Positions 7,430 to 15,061 are shown, counted from the first letter of the stretch. The stretch: DNA of 42,366 bases from a virus (IMGVR_UViG_3300003886_000013:1-42366), one strand, 5' to 3'. Notes: generated by a model not told the origin, from the letters alone. A program made the numbers and translations.

Positions 7430-7485
7430 AAGAACAGACTAAAAATGGATAAAATATATAATTTAATTTTTGAAAGGAGTTATGT

Positions 7486-7632
7486 GTGGAAAAAGAAGAT
7501 ATAATATGTAGTTGAAATGAGGAAGTTGGTGCATCTATGGTGGTAATTACTAACAATGTTTTAAACTTAGTGCAGAAATTAATTAATCCAGAATTTTACG
7601 CACTACAAATAATTATGGAATATATCAAATAG
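7486..7632 (+). pseudogene. Small gene interrupted by in-frame TGA
   Basis: GTG 7486 has an ideal aaggag SD (7474-7479) with 6-nt spacing. The frame runs IICS, TGA (7513-7515), NEEVGASM, then a 40-residue helical segment to TAG 7630-7632. The sequence reads smoothly through the TGA, and a Trp (TGG to TGA, one transition) would fit. Restart at ATG 7537 is an alternative. TGA is used as a genuine stop by many genes here, so general recoding is unlikely. This is either a nonsense mutant or a readthrough gene. No family was recognised. Confidence 0.45.
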
Positions 7633-7640
7633 GAGAATTA

Positions 7641-7823
7641 ATGAAATTTTTAAAAATTGAACGTAATACAAAAATTATGATTGAGCCACTAGAAGAAGCT
7701 GGTTTGTTCAAGCATTGTACTGGTGGGTTTACTTGTGTTGATTTTAAAGAATTTTCTAATGAGACAATACCAATTTTACAAGCTCATGGTATAGATTTGA
7801 TAACTTATATGGAGAAAAAATAA
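7641..7823 (+). CDS. Small hypothetical protein upstream of the NAD+ pair
   Basis: This 60-aa soluble protein has clear SD aggaga before ATG 7641. Its TAA overlaps the ATG of the Prs-like gene (TAATG at 7821-7825), so the two are probably translationally coupled. One CxxxxxxxC pair (KHCTGGFTC) is present. The function is unknown. Tight coupling suggests a role linked to NAD+ metabolism or simply shared expression. Confidence 0.55.
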   Translation: MKFLKIERNTKIMIEPLEEAGLFKHCTGGFTCVDFKEFSNETIPILQAHGIDLITYMEKK

Positions 7824-8668
7824 TGGAATATACGTTAAATTTACATGATGGTTTTGGTCAGTGTGGTGATTCACTTCAATATGAAACTTCCATCTTTCCA
7901 GGTGGTGAGATATGGATTAAAGTAAATGTTCCTATGTGTGTAGATTCTGTTCGTATTAATAGTAGATGTAACAACTCAAATGACCTAATGAGAATTATAA
8001 TGGCTGTTGATGCACTACGCAATAGGTCTGTTACTAAGATAGAGTTATTTATACCTTACTTTCCATACTCAAGGCAAGACAGAGTATGTGCTCCTGGTGA
8101 AGCATTCTCTGTGAAAACAATATGTGGTATGCTAAAGCAGTTAAATTTGTATAACATAATAACATATGATATACACAGTAATGTACCTGGTATATTGTTA
8201 GATAATCTTATAAATTACAATAACCATAGAGAAGTAATAGATTTTGTAGACTATCTCAAAATACCAGAAAATAACTTTGTACTTATATGCCCAGATGCAG
8301 GTGCTATAAAGAAATCTCAGAGTTTACTTACTGTATATTCTAATACATTTAAAAGTATTGTGTATTGTCAGAAGGAACGAGTAAATAGTAATGTCGTGAT
8401 TAGTATGGGTAATAATTACATAGAAGGAATGACAGCGTTTGTAGTAGATGATATTTGTGATGGTGGTGCAACATTCGAAGCTATTGGTCGTGAATTACAA
8501 CAGGCCAAAGTAAAGGAATCATACTTGTTCGTATCTCATGGTATATTTTCAAAGAGTACTTATGAATTAGTAAAATACTATAAGAAGATAGGAACAAGTA
8601 ATAGTATACATGAAGATGATTTTATTGAAGAATTACCAGGAGTTAAATCTTTTAAACTTGATTATTAG
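7823..8668 (+). CDS. Ribose-phosphate pyrophosphokinase-like protein; candidate ADPR-PP synthetase (Adps)
   Basis: This 281-aa Prs-family protein has the ATP and Mg site region PYSRQDRVCAPGEAFSVKT, the DIHS motif (canonical DLH) and the PRPP loop VVDDICDGGATF. The family transfers pyrophosphate from ATP to ribose-5-phosphate. In the NARP1 anti-defence pathway, described by others, a Prs-like enzyme (Adps) instead pyrophosphorylates ADP-ribose so that a NAMPT-like partner (Namat) can rebuild NAD+. The NAMPT-like partner is adjacent and no NMN adenylyltransferase is visible, which favours NARP1. Ordinary PRPP synthesis feeding NMN production remains possible. Confidence 0.82.
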   Translation: MEYTLNLHDGFGQCGDSLQYETSIFPGGEIWIKVNVPMCVDSVRINSRCNNSNDLMRIIMAVDALRNRSVTKIELFIPYFPYSRQDRVCAPGEAFSVKTICGMLKQLNLYNIITYDIHSNVPGILLDNLINYNNHREVIDFVDYLKIPENNFVLICPDAGAIKKSQSLLTVYSNTFKSIVYCQKERVNSNVVISMGNNYIEGMTAFVVDDICDGGATFEAIGRELQQAKVKESYLFVSHGIFSKSTYELVKYYKKIGTSNSIHEDDFIEELPGVKSFKLDY

Positions 8669-8682
8669 AAATGGGGGTAGTA

Positions 8683-11079
8683 ATGAATTTAAGCCCAGCA
8701 CATATGATAGATTTTTATAAGTCTGGTCATATTTACCAGTACCCAGAAAAAACGGAATTGATATTTAGTAACTTAACAGCTAGATCAGCCAGAGATAATA
8801 AGGTAGATTCTATAGTATTCTTTGGTTTACAGTACACTATTAAGAAGTATTTTATGTATGAGTGGAGTGTTAATTTCTTTGACATACCAATAGAAGATAT
8901 AGTACATTCTTATTTGCGTAGAATGAATAATGCACTTGGTAAAGATTCAGTAGGTGTAGAACATATTGAATCATTACATAAGTTAGGATATTTACCAATT
9001 GAAATTCGTGCTGTAAAAGAAGGTGCTCATGTAGATATTCGTGTACCGTGTATGACTATCTATAATACGTTGCCTGAATTCTTCTGGTTGACTAACTATC
9101 TTGAGACTATATTGAGTTGTTCTATATGGCCCATGATTACGTCAGCTACAATGGCATTTAAGTTCAAAAAGTTGCTTGCTTTTTATGCTGGTAAAACAGG
9201 TGGTGATAAAGAATTTGTAAAGTTTCAAGGCCACGACTTTTCTTTCAGAGGAATGTTTGGGTTAGAAGCTGCTATGATGTCTGGAGCAGCTCATCTTACT
9301 TCTTTCGTTGGCACAGATACAGTACCAGCCATAGATTTCTTAGAGGAATACTATGGTGCTGATTGTGAGAAAGAGTTGGTGGGTTGTTCAGTACCAGCTA
9401 CAGAGCATAGTGTAATGAGTTTGGGCGGAGATGATGATGAGATTGGTACTATCAGAAAACTTATTCTTACTACATATCCTAGTGGTATAGTAAGTATTGT
9501 TTCTGATACATGGGATTTTTGGAAAGTAATAACTGAGTATTTACCAACTCTTAAAGATGAGATAATGGCTCGTGATGGTAAGGTTGTTATAAGACCAGAC
9601 TGTTATGATGAAAAGACCATGCTTAGAACAGAAAATGGTTGGGAGTATTTTTCAGAATTAAATGAAAATATTAAAGTAGCACAAGTATTAGATGATGGTT
9701 CTTATGAATTTATTAAACCAATAAAAATAATTAAACAAGAGTATAGAGGTTTAATGCACCATTTTAAAGATCAAAAAGGTAAGGTTGATCTTTTAGTTAC
9801 ACCTAACCATAGGATGGTTGTCAATGTAAATAATAAAGAATGTATTGTTAAAGCACAAAATTTAACAACACAGGGATATTATTATCAAACTATGAAAAGG
9901 AGTGCTTCAGCACAAAGCTTACCAGATGTAAGAATCAGTAGTATTGATAGATTAAAAATAGCCTTTCAAGCTGACGGTTCATTTACAACATCTGGAGATA
10001 AGATTAGATTTAGTTTTTCTAAACAAAGAAAAATAGATAGATTAAAAGAAATTCTATTTGATTGTAGAATAGATTATAAAATTTACCCTTTAAAAGATGG
10101 AAGAGTAGAATTCAACATTAATATATCAGCAGACAATTTTCAAAAAGATTTTTCATGGGTAGAAACAAAATATACTACAAAAGAATGGGCACAAGATTTT
10201 ATAGAAGAATTATCTTATTGGGATTCTACTAGACGATCAGAGTATAGATTTAAATTTGATACAACAAACAAAGAAGTAATTGAAAAAGTTGAATTAGTTA
10301 GTTTAGCTGCTGGATATGGTGTTTTAATTTCTAAGTGGGAGGATAGTAGAAAAGAAATTTTTTCAGATTTATATACTGCACATATAATGAAAGATAATTT
10401 TATAGGTGGACAATCATGGACTAATACAACTCAAGAGTTTGATGGGACAGTTTATTGTGTAACAGTTCCTTCTGGTAAATTATTAGTTAAGAGAAATAGA
10501 AGTACAATGGTTTGTGGCAACTCTGGTGACCCTGGTGATATTATTTGTGGCAATCGTAACCTTAAGAGCACAGTGAAAATGTGTACAGCTGAAGCCAAAG
10601 GTTCAATAGAATGTTTGTGGGATATTTTTGGTGGTACAGTAAACGATAAAGGTTATAAGGAACTAGACTCACATATTGGACTTATCTATGGTGACAGTAT
10701 TACTCTTGATAGATGTAGAGATATTTGTAATCGTTTGGAAGTTAAAGGTTTTGCATCTACTAACGTTGTGTTTGGTATTGGTTCTTTTACTTACCAATTT
10801 ACAACACGAGATGTGTACGGATTTGCAATTAAAGCTACATATGCAGAAGTTGATGGTAAAGCTATGAATATCTTTAAGAAGCCAAAAACTGATGATGGAA
10901 CTAAGAACAGTGCCAAAGGATTAACTGCTGTATACCAAGACCCAAATCTAGGATATTACCATATGAAAGATGAAGCTTCTTGGGATGAATTTAATAACTG
11001 CGATCTTGAGTTAGTATTTAAAGATGGTAAGTTAATTCGTGATACTACGTTAGCTGAAATTAGGGGAAGATTAAAATAA
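8683..11079 (+). CDS. NAMPT-like (Namat candidate) phosphoribosyltransferase interrupted by an intein
   Basis: The 798-aa precursor starts best at ATG 8683, because the ggggg SD (8673-8677) overlaps the ATG at 8671. Removing the intein leaves about 491 aa, the size of human NAMPT. Extein landmarks are FVGTDTVPAIDF, VPATEHSVM (catalytic His region), and the split loop RPD/SGDPGD, whose reconstituted form matches the family RPDSGDP or RPDSGNP. The enzyme joins nicotinamide to an activated ribosyl donor. Next to the Prs-like gene it probably performs the second NARP1 step, giving NAD+ directly. Splicing is required for activity because the intein sits in the substrate loop. Confidence 0.88.
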   Translation: MNLSPAHMIDFYKSGHIYQYPEKTELIFSNLTARSARDNKVDSIVFFGLQYTIKKYFMYEWSVNFFDIPIEDIVHSYLRRMNNALGKDSVGVEHIESLHKLGYLPIEIRAVKEGAHVDIRVPCMTIYNTLPEFFWLTNYLETILSCSIWPMITSATMAFKFKKLLAFYAGKTGGDKEFVKFQGHDFSFRGMFGLEAAMMSGAAHLTSFVGTDTVPAIDFLEEYYGADCEKELVGCSVPATEHSVMSLGGDDDEIGTIRKLILTTYPSGIVSIVSDTWDFWKVITEYLPTLKDEIMARDGKVVIRPDCYDEKTMLRTENGWEYFSELNENIKVAQVLDDGSYEFIKPIKIIKQEYRGLMHHFKDQKGKVDLLVTPNHRMVVNVNNKECIVKAQNLTTQGYYYQTMKRSASAQSLPDVRISSIDRLKIAFQADGSFTTSGDKIRFSFSKQRKIDRLKEILFDCRIDYKIYPLKDGRVEFNINISADNFQKDFSWVETKYTTKEWAQDFIEELSYWDSTRRSEYRFKFDTTNKEVIEKVELVSLAAGYGVLISKWEDSRKEIFSDLYTAHIMKDNFIGGQSWTNTTQEFDGTVYCVTVPSGKLLVKRNRSTMVCGNSGDPGDIICGNRNLKSTVKMCTAEAKGSIECLWDIFGGTVNDKGYKELDSHIGLIYGDSITLDRCRDICNRLEVKGFASTNVVFGIGSFTYQFTTRDVYGFAIKATYAEVDGKAMNIFKKPKTDDGTKNSAKGLTAVYQDPNLGYYHMKDEASWDEFNNCDLELVFKDGKLIRDTTLAEIRGRLK
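9601..10521 (+). mobile_element. Intein with LAGLIDADG-type endonuclease region inside the NAMPT-like gene
   Basis: The intein is 307 aa, beginning at Cys (TGT 9601) after RPD and ending at Asn (AAC 10519) before Ser (TCT 10522). Block A is CYDEKTMLRTENGWEYF. Block B is VTPNHRMVV (TxxH present). The degenerate LAGLIDADG motifs are LKIAFQADGSF and ELSYWDST, each with its acid. Blocks F/G are VYCVTVPSGKLLVKRN and MVCGN followed by Ser. The penultimate His is replaced by Gly, a known but less common variant. Length and motifs indicate a full intein with a homing-endonuclease domain, possibly still active. Base composition matches the surrounding gene. Confidence 0.9.
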
Positions 11080-11204
11080 GTAGTCAAGTTTTTCTAGATG
11101 GTATTATAGAATCTGCTAAAGATAATGGTTGTAGTATAGCATTAATAGTTGCAGTAATTGTAGTAGTTTTTATTCTTAGTGTGGCAATATTTCGTAAGAT
11201 GTAA
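11070..11204 (+). CDS. Small single-TM protein with a non-AUG start
   Basis: The frame encodes a hydrophilic head and one strong transmembrane helix (IALIVAVIVVVFILSVAI) ending FRKM, a typical small membrane protein. No ATG, GTG or TTG precedes the helix after the in-frame TAG at 11061-11063. Candidate starts are ATT 11070 or ATA 11076. ATA overlaps the upstream TAA as ATAA, and an aggggaag SD-like stretch lies at 11062-11069. Translation by termination-reinitiation on a non-AUG codon is inferred. A mutated start codon is the alternative. Function unknown. Confidence 0.4.
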   Translation: MKISSQVFLDGIIESAKDNGCSIALIVAVIVVVFILSVAIFRKM

Positions 11205-11235
11205 TAGAGATGTTGTTATAATATAGGGGGTAATT

Positions 11236-12093
11236 ATGGGATATAGACACATACCTAATTTGTACAAAGGTCAAGAAATCTTAATGTTTAAGGAGTGCTA
11301 TGTATCTGAGAAGATACATGGTACTTCTGCCCATATTAGGTGGGATGTAGATAATTCAAAAAATGTTAAGTTTTTTAGTGGTGGTTCATGCAATCAAACA
11401 TTTGTTAATTTGTTTAACCAAAAAGCATTAACAGAGATGGCACATTCTATTGATGTTCCTAAGTGGATTATTTACGGTGAAGCATACGGTGGTAAGTGCC
11501 AGAATATGAAAAACACGTATGGTGATAAGTTAAAGTTTGTAGCGTTTGATATTAAGGTTGGTAATTTGTGGTTGGATTTACATAAAGCTAGTAAGTTTGC
11601 TGATATGTTTAATTTAGATTTTGTGTGGTATATTAAATGTTCGACTAGTATTGCTACGCTAGACTACTACAGAGACTACCCATCACAACAGGCTATCAGA
11701 AATGGTATGGGTGATGGTAAGAAATCAGAAGGTATTGTTATAAGACCATTGATAGAGCTAACAAAAAATAATGGTAACCGTATAGCGGCTAAACACAAAA
11801 CAGAAGAGTTTTGCGAAACTAGAACACCGCGAGTTATAACAAAAGAAGATCTGAAAGTTTTAGAGCAGGTAAGAGAAATTATATCAGAGTGGGTAACTGA
11901 AAATAGATTAACTAATATTCTAAGTCATATAGGTAAAGATTTAGAAATTACTGATATTTCATCTATTATTAATCTTATGGTTGATGATGTATTACGTGAA
12001 GGTGAGGGAGAGTTGGTTAGTTCAAAAGCATTACTTAAAGCTATCGCAAGAGAGACAGCATTAATGGTTAAAAGAAGATTACAAATAAGTTAA
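11236..12093 (+). CDS. RNA ligase, T4 Rnl2-like
   Basis: This 285-aa protein has nucleotidyltransferase motif I SEKIHGTSAHI (Lys26 is the adenylation site), motif III WIIYGEAYGG, motif IIIa KFVAFDIKVG, motif IV SEGIVIRP and motif V IAAKHKTEEF. The EKIHGT form is that of the Rnl2 family, which seals 3'-OH/5'-P nicks in RNA duplexes. In phages such ligases can repair tRNAs cut by host anticodon nucleases. Its position beside a NAD+-restoring pair and near a tRNA gene suits an RNA-repair counter-defence role, which is inference. SD gggggta precedes ATG 11236. Confidence 0.85.
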   Translation: MGYRHIPNLYKGQEILMFKECYVSEKIHGTSAHIRWDVDNSKNVKFFSGGSCNQTFVNLFNQKALTEMAHSIDVPKWIIYGEAYGGKCQNMKNTYGDKLKFVAFDIKVGNLWLDLHKASKFADMFNLDFVWYIKCSTSIATLDYYRDYPSQQAIRNGMGDGKKSEGIVIRPLIELTKNNGNRIAAKHKTEEFCETRTPRVITKEDLKVLEQVREIISEWVTENRLTNILSHIGKDLEITDISSIINLMVDDVLREGEGELVSSKALLKAIARETALMVKRRLQIS

Positions 12094-12114
12094 GGTATGG
12101 ATTGAAAGAAATAG

Positions 12115-12291
12115 ATGGTAAAATAGTGTACTGTTTGTAAAATCAATATTAGCAACCACGAGTATATTGGTACATCATTTTGTAACAGTAAGACTAATTT
12201 TTGTGAGAAGAAGGGTACTAAAATAGCCCTACTAAAAGCATTTACACACTATTGGAATTTTATTAGGAGAATTGGCATATGGACCAGTTAA
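12115..12291 (+). pseudogene. Decayed Cys-rich small gene (in-frame TAG)
   Basis: ATG 12115 is followed after two codons by TAG (12124-12126), then an open 54-codon frame beginning CTVCKINISNHEYIG and containing two more Cys (FCNSK, FCEKK), to TAA 12289-12291. A second frame just upstream reads KEIDGKIVYC and could be the displaced N-terminus, joined by a +1 shift near 12126. The product would be a Zn-knuckle protein like others nearby. No good SD is visible. It overlaps the following gene by 13 bp. A single substitution or indel would restore it. Confidence 0.35.
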
Positions 12292-12491
12292 AAATGATAC
12301 CGTTAATTGATGGTCGTGATGTACCAGCAGATATAATCAAAGATATAGTAGATAAACATGATTATAGTTGCCATTATGACCATCAAATATTACCAGTAGA
12401 AGATGATGATGGTAGGTTAGCAGAATGGTTAAAAGAGATTGGTTATATATTTAAATCTAGTATTGATTGGATAGCCTTTATTGGAACTTAA
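12279..12491 (+). CDS. Small acidic hypothetical protein
   Basis: This 70-aa protein has SD aggaga before ATG 12279. It is acidic (LPVEDDDGRLAEWLKEIG) with His/Cys around residue 30 (YSCHYDH). It lies between the RNA and DNA ligases. I do not recognise the family. Confidence 0.55.
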   Translation: MDQLKMIPLIDGRDVPADIIKDIVDKHDYSCHYDHQILPVEDDDGRLAEWLKEIGYIFKSSIDWIAFIGT

Positions 12492-12500
12492 GGAGAAATA

Positions 12501-13796
12501 ATGGAAAATGATTTTGATAATTTACAGTTATATATAGACGAGATGAAAGCCACATCATCGTCAAATAAGAAAAAGGAAATATTAGAGAAATGGCAAAATA
12601 ATGAGTTTATACTTAAGATACTTCTTTATGTAAATAATCCTTATTGGACTTATGGTGTAACAAGTAAAGCTATTAAGAAATTTGATAGAATAGGTATATT
12701 ACCTGCTATTAATAGTAATGATATAATTCTTCTTTTAGATAATTTACGTAATAAAATATTTACAGGTCACAATGCTTTGAAAGAAGTTAACTTATTTATA
12801 TTAGAAAATCAACAACATGAACAACTTATATACAATATAGTAGATAAGGACATTGAAACCAGAGCCAATGCAATTTTAATTAACAAAGTAATTCCTAATC
12901 ATATTCCAGAGTTCAAAGTTGCGTTAGCCAATAAGTACGAAGAAAAACTTGTTGACTTTGATAAAGAAGAATGGTATGCTAGTAGAAAGCTAGATGGTGT
13001 AAGATGTGTTTGTATAATTGATAAGTATGGTAATAGTAAGTTTTATTCTAGAACTGGTAAGGAATTTACCACTTTGGGTGTATTACAAAACCAAATTAAA
13101 AAACATGTAAAGTGTCGTAATATTGTATTAGATGGTGAATTGTGTTTAGTAGATAAAGATGGTAATGAGGACTTTCAATCTGTAATGAAGCAGATACGTA
13201 AGAAAGATCATACCATTCCTAATCCTAAGTATCACGTATTTGATTGCTTAACACACTTAGAATTTGATATTAAAATGACAAATAGAAAGTTTAGTAATCG
13301 TCAAGAATATTTAGATTGGGTAAATTATTTAAAATGCTTTGAATTACTTACACAATTACCAATGAATACAATTAGTGATCTTGATGCAATGAAAGTAAAA
13401 GCACAGAAACTTGGTTGGGAAGGTGTGATGTTGCGTAAAGACGTTGGTTATAAAGGTAAGCGGTCTAATGATCTATTGAAAGTTAAAACATTTATGGACG
13501 CTGAGTATAAGGTTATTCGTACTATAAATGACCAGATGCGTTTCTTTGAGGATGGTAAAGATGTATCTAGAGAAACAATGGCCGCAGTTATAATTTACCA
13601 TAAAGGCTATGAAGTTAAAGTGGGATCTGGTTTCAGTAAAGAAGAACGTGAGCTATACTATAATGACCCAGAGAAGATTGTTGGTAAGTTAATAACAGTA
13701 CAATATTTTGAGGAAACTACTAACCAGGATAATGACGCAATCTCTTTAAGGTTTCCAACTTTTAAATGTTTACATGGCATAGAAAGGGTGGTATAG
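12501..13796 (+). CDS. ATP-dependent DNA ligase
   Basis: This 431-aa protein has an N-terminal helical region (1-150) and a nucleotidyltransferase core. Motif I is SRKLDGVRC (Lys163 adenylated), motif III is VLDGELCLVD, motif IV is WEGVMLRKD, and motif V is LLKVKTF, followed by an OB-fold region. It seals nicks in duplex DNA, joining Okazaki fragments and repair products. The length fits small viral ATP ligases. SD aaggag precedes ATG 12501. It is distinct from the Rnl2-like ligase encoded 400 bp upstream, so the phage has both RNA and DNA sealing. Confidence 0.9.
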   Translation: MENDFDNLQLYIDEMKATSSSNKKKEILEKWQNNEFILKILLYVNNPYWTYGVTSKAIKKFDRIGILPAINSNDIILLLDNLRNKIFTGHNALKEVNLFILENQQHEQLIYNIVDKDIETRANAILINKVIPNHIPEFKVALANKYEEKLVDFDKEEWYASRKLDGVRCVCIIDKYGNSKFYSRTGKEFTTLGVLQNQIKKHVKCRNIVLDGELCLVDKDGNEDFQSVMKQIRKKDHTIPNPKYHVFDCLTHLEFDIKMTNRKFSNRQEYLDWVNYLKCFELLTQLPMNTISDLDAMKVKAQKLGWEGVMLRKDVGYKGKRSNDLLKVKTFMDAEYKVIRTINDQMRFFEDGKDVSRETMAAVIIYHKGYEVKVGSGFSKEERELYYNDPEKIVGKLITVQYFEETTNQDNDAISLRFPTFKCLHGIERVV

Positions 13797-13857
13797 TAAA
13801 ATATTTAAGATATGTAAAATACATGGTAATACAAAACATTATTTAAAAAAGAAGTAG
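13795..13857 (+). pseudogene. Remnant of a CxxHG-type Zn-finger gene
   Basis: The short gap between the DNA ligase and the next gene contains the frame FKICKIHGNTKHYLKKK followed by TAG. CxxHG is the first half of a Zn-finger common in small phage proteins, whose second CxxC pair is missing here. A run of six A at 13845-13850 lies where the reading changes. There is no clear start codon. It looks like a truncated copy, at low confidence. Confidence 0.25.
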
Positions 13858-13910
13858 CAGCAGAAGCTAATCATCAATAATATAAATTTTATTTTTAGAG
13901 GAGAAATATT

Positions 13911-14222
13911 ATGAAAGTGACAGTGACGTATATGGCGAGAGATAAAAAAATTGGAGTGGAAGCAAAAATAACGGTAACGGATGAACATGAGAGCTTAGGA
14001 AGACAGTTTTTTTTAAATAAGAAAGGGATTGTTGTATTAGCTCATACAGCATTGTATTCTAGTACTGATACAGATAATTTTGTAACATCGGTTTGCTCCA
14101 TCCAAGATAGTACGACAGCACTAGTTGAAGAAAGAGTGGAGGATATGATTAAAAGGATAAGACAGATAGTAGTCGAGCAGGACAACATGATCATACCGGA
14201 AACCAAAACTTATATTATATAG
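13911..14222 (+). CDS. Hypothetical protein upstream of tRNA-Gln
   Basis: This 103-aa soluble alpha/beta protein starts after gaggag at 13899-13904. It uses noticeably more ACG, GTG and AGC codons than its neighbours in the first half, hinting at a different origin. No motif was recognised. The stop is 9 bp before the tRNA, so the two may share a transcript. Confidence 0.55.
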   Translation: MKVTVTYMARDKKIGVEAKITVTDEHESLGRQFFLNKKGIVVLAHTALYSSTDTDNFVTSVCSIQDSTTALVEERVEDMIKRIRQIVVEQDNMIIPETKTYII

Positions 14223-14231
14223 ACAATTTTT

Positions 14232-14302
14232 AGGGGTATAGTGTAGTGGTAACACGAGAGACTTTGATTCTCTAATTCATGGTTCGATTCCATGTATCCC
14301 TT
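14232..14302 (+). tRNA. tRNA-Gln (anticodon TTG)
   Basis: A complete cloverleaf can be drawn. The acceptor is AGGGGTA/TATCCCT (7 bp, one G-U), the D stem GTGT/ACAC, and the anticodon stem AGAGA/TCTCT with loop CTTTGAT (anticodon TTG, reads CAA). The T arm is CATGG/CCATG with loop TTCGATT. CCA is not encoded. CAA is heavily used in this AT-rich phage, which explains selection for it. An alternative or additional role is replacing host tRNA destroyed by defence nucleases. Confidence 0.92.
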
Positions 14303-14317
14303 ATTTACTACTATGAT

Positions 14318-14457
14318 ATGAGTTACAAGTATATTGATACTTGTAACTATTGTAAGTTACAATTTGTAATGTTGATATACTAAACTATATTCCAGTAGAA
14401 CAATACAAACAATTATTTAAGAATAGATATTATGTACAAGCTAAAATACACAACTGA
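14318..14457 (+). pseudogene. YIP-x-EQ family member needing a -1 frameshift (copy 5)
   Basis: ATG 14318 opens a frame with CNYCKLQF, then reads into TAA at 14381. The expected continuation CNVDILNYIPVEQYKQLF is in the -1 frame from TGT 14365 to TGA 14455-14457. Sliding back one base after CAA TTT would fuse them into a normal family member. This is the second family copy with the same kind of defect. It overlaps the next broken gene (ATG 14432). Decay, sequence error or frameshifting are all possible. Confidence 0.5.
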
Positions 14458-14749
14458 AAGAGTAGTGGACGTATCTGATTGGGATAACTTTATAATACAA
14501 ACCTATGGTAAACCATACTCGTTCCAACAACAAGATGGATGTAAGAGTCGTTGAATTTTTCGTATTCGTGTGCCAGAAGATGCGTATGATTATGAGAACG
14601 ATACTGTTAAAGAGAAAGTTAATGGTGATGAAATGGGTGTGAGTTTTGAATCATGGCTTAAGAGAGACCCAAAAGACGCAGTTGGTAGTTTAGAAACCTT
14701 TAGCATTAATTTATGGTGGGATAGAAACTTTTACCCAGATGGTAGCTAA
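14432..14749 (+). pseudogene. Hypothetical gene interrupted by in-frame TGA
   Basis: From ATG 14432 the frame encodes 40 residues ending DGCKSR, then TGA (14552-14554), and continues open for 64 more codons (FRIRVPEDAYDYEND, ESWLKRDPKDAVGS, LWWDRNFYPDGS) to TAA 14747. Both sides look like one real protein. One substitution (for example GGA to TGA) explains the stop. No strong SD is visible. Readthrough cannot be excluded, but other genes here use TGA as a true stop. Confidence 0.5.
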
Positions 14750-14810
14750 TGATTTATATAAGAGGGGATTGATAGAAGCTGGTGATTATGTTTTAGATAT
14801 TGATTGGTAA
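14739..14810 (+). CDS. 23-codon small ORF
   Basis: ATG 14739 overlaps the end of the preceding frame and encodes 23 residues with YKRGLIEAGDYVLDIDW before TAA. It resembles the start of a short coupled peptide. It is the last coding sequence before the non-coding region. Confidence is low because of its length. Confidence 0.3.
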   Translation: MVANDLYKRGLIEAGDYVLDIDW

Positions 14811-14882
14811 ATGATTTGTCTGCTTAACTAATTATTTATGAATAAAATGAGTGTGTACCTTGACTAATTAAGAATTTATATA

Positions 14883-14973
14883 TTATTTCTTTCTTCTTAT
14901 TTCTTTCTTCTTATTTCTTTCTTCTTATTTCTTTCTTCTTATTTCTTTCTTCTTATTTCTTTCTTCTTATTTC
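14883..14973 (+). repeat. 14-nt tandem repeat, 6.5 copies
   Basis: The unit TTATTTCTTTCTTC is repeated without mismatches six and a half times. The + strand is almost entirely pyrimidine, so the region is strongly strand-asymmetric and could form unusual DNA structure or a binding array. It is non-coding. Confidence 0.95.
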
Positions 14974-15001
14974 TGGGTGACAAAATTAGTTCCTATGTTT
15001 C

Positions 15002-15061
15002 ACTCGCTGTCGCTCGTTTCCACTCTACGAGGTGTCACTAATTTTACTCGCTACGCTCGTG
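15002..15061. repeat. Paired GC-rich mirror-like repeats
   Basis: Two copies lie 44 nt apart start to start, ACTCGCTGTCGCTCGT (15002-15017) and ACTCGCTACGCTCGTG (15046-15061). Each has CTCGC and CGCTC arms. They are strikingly GC-rich in this AT-rich genome. They flank and overlap one arm of the AAAATTAGT inverted repeat. Confidence 0.75.

Noticed and set aside
7486-14749. Genome-wide TGA-to-Trp recoding (code 4)
   Set aside because: Many intact genes end at TGA with the next start overlapping (4152, 6592, 16263, 20211, 21065, 21708, 32907), and reading through them gives implausible extensions.
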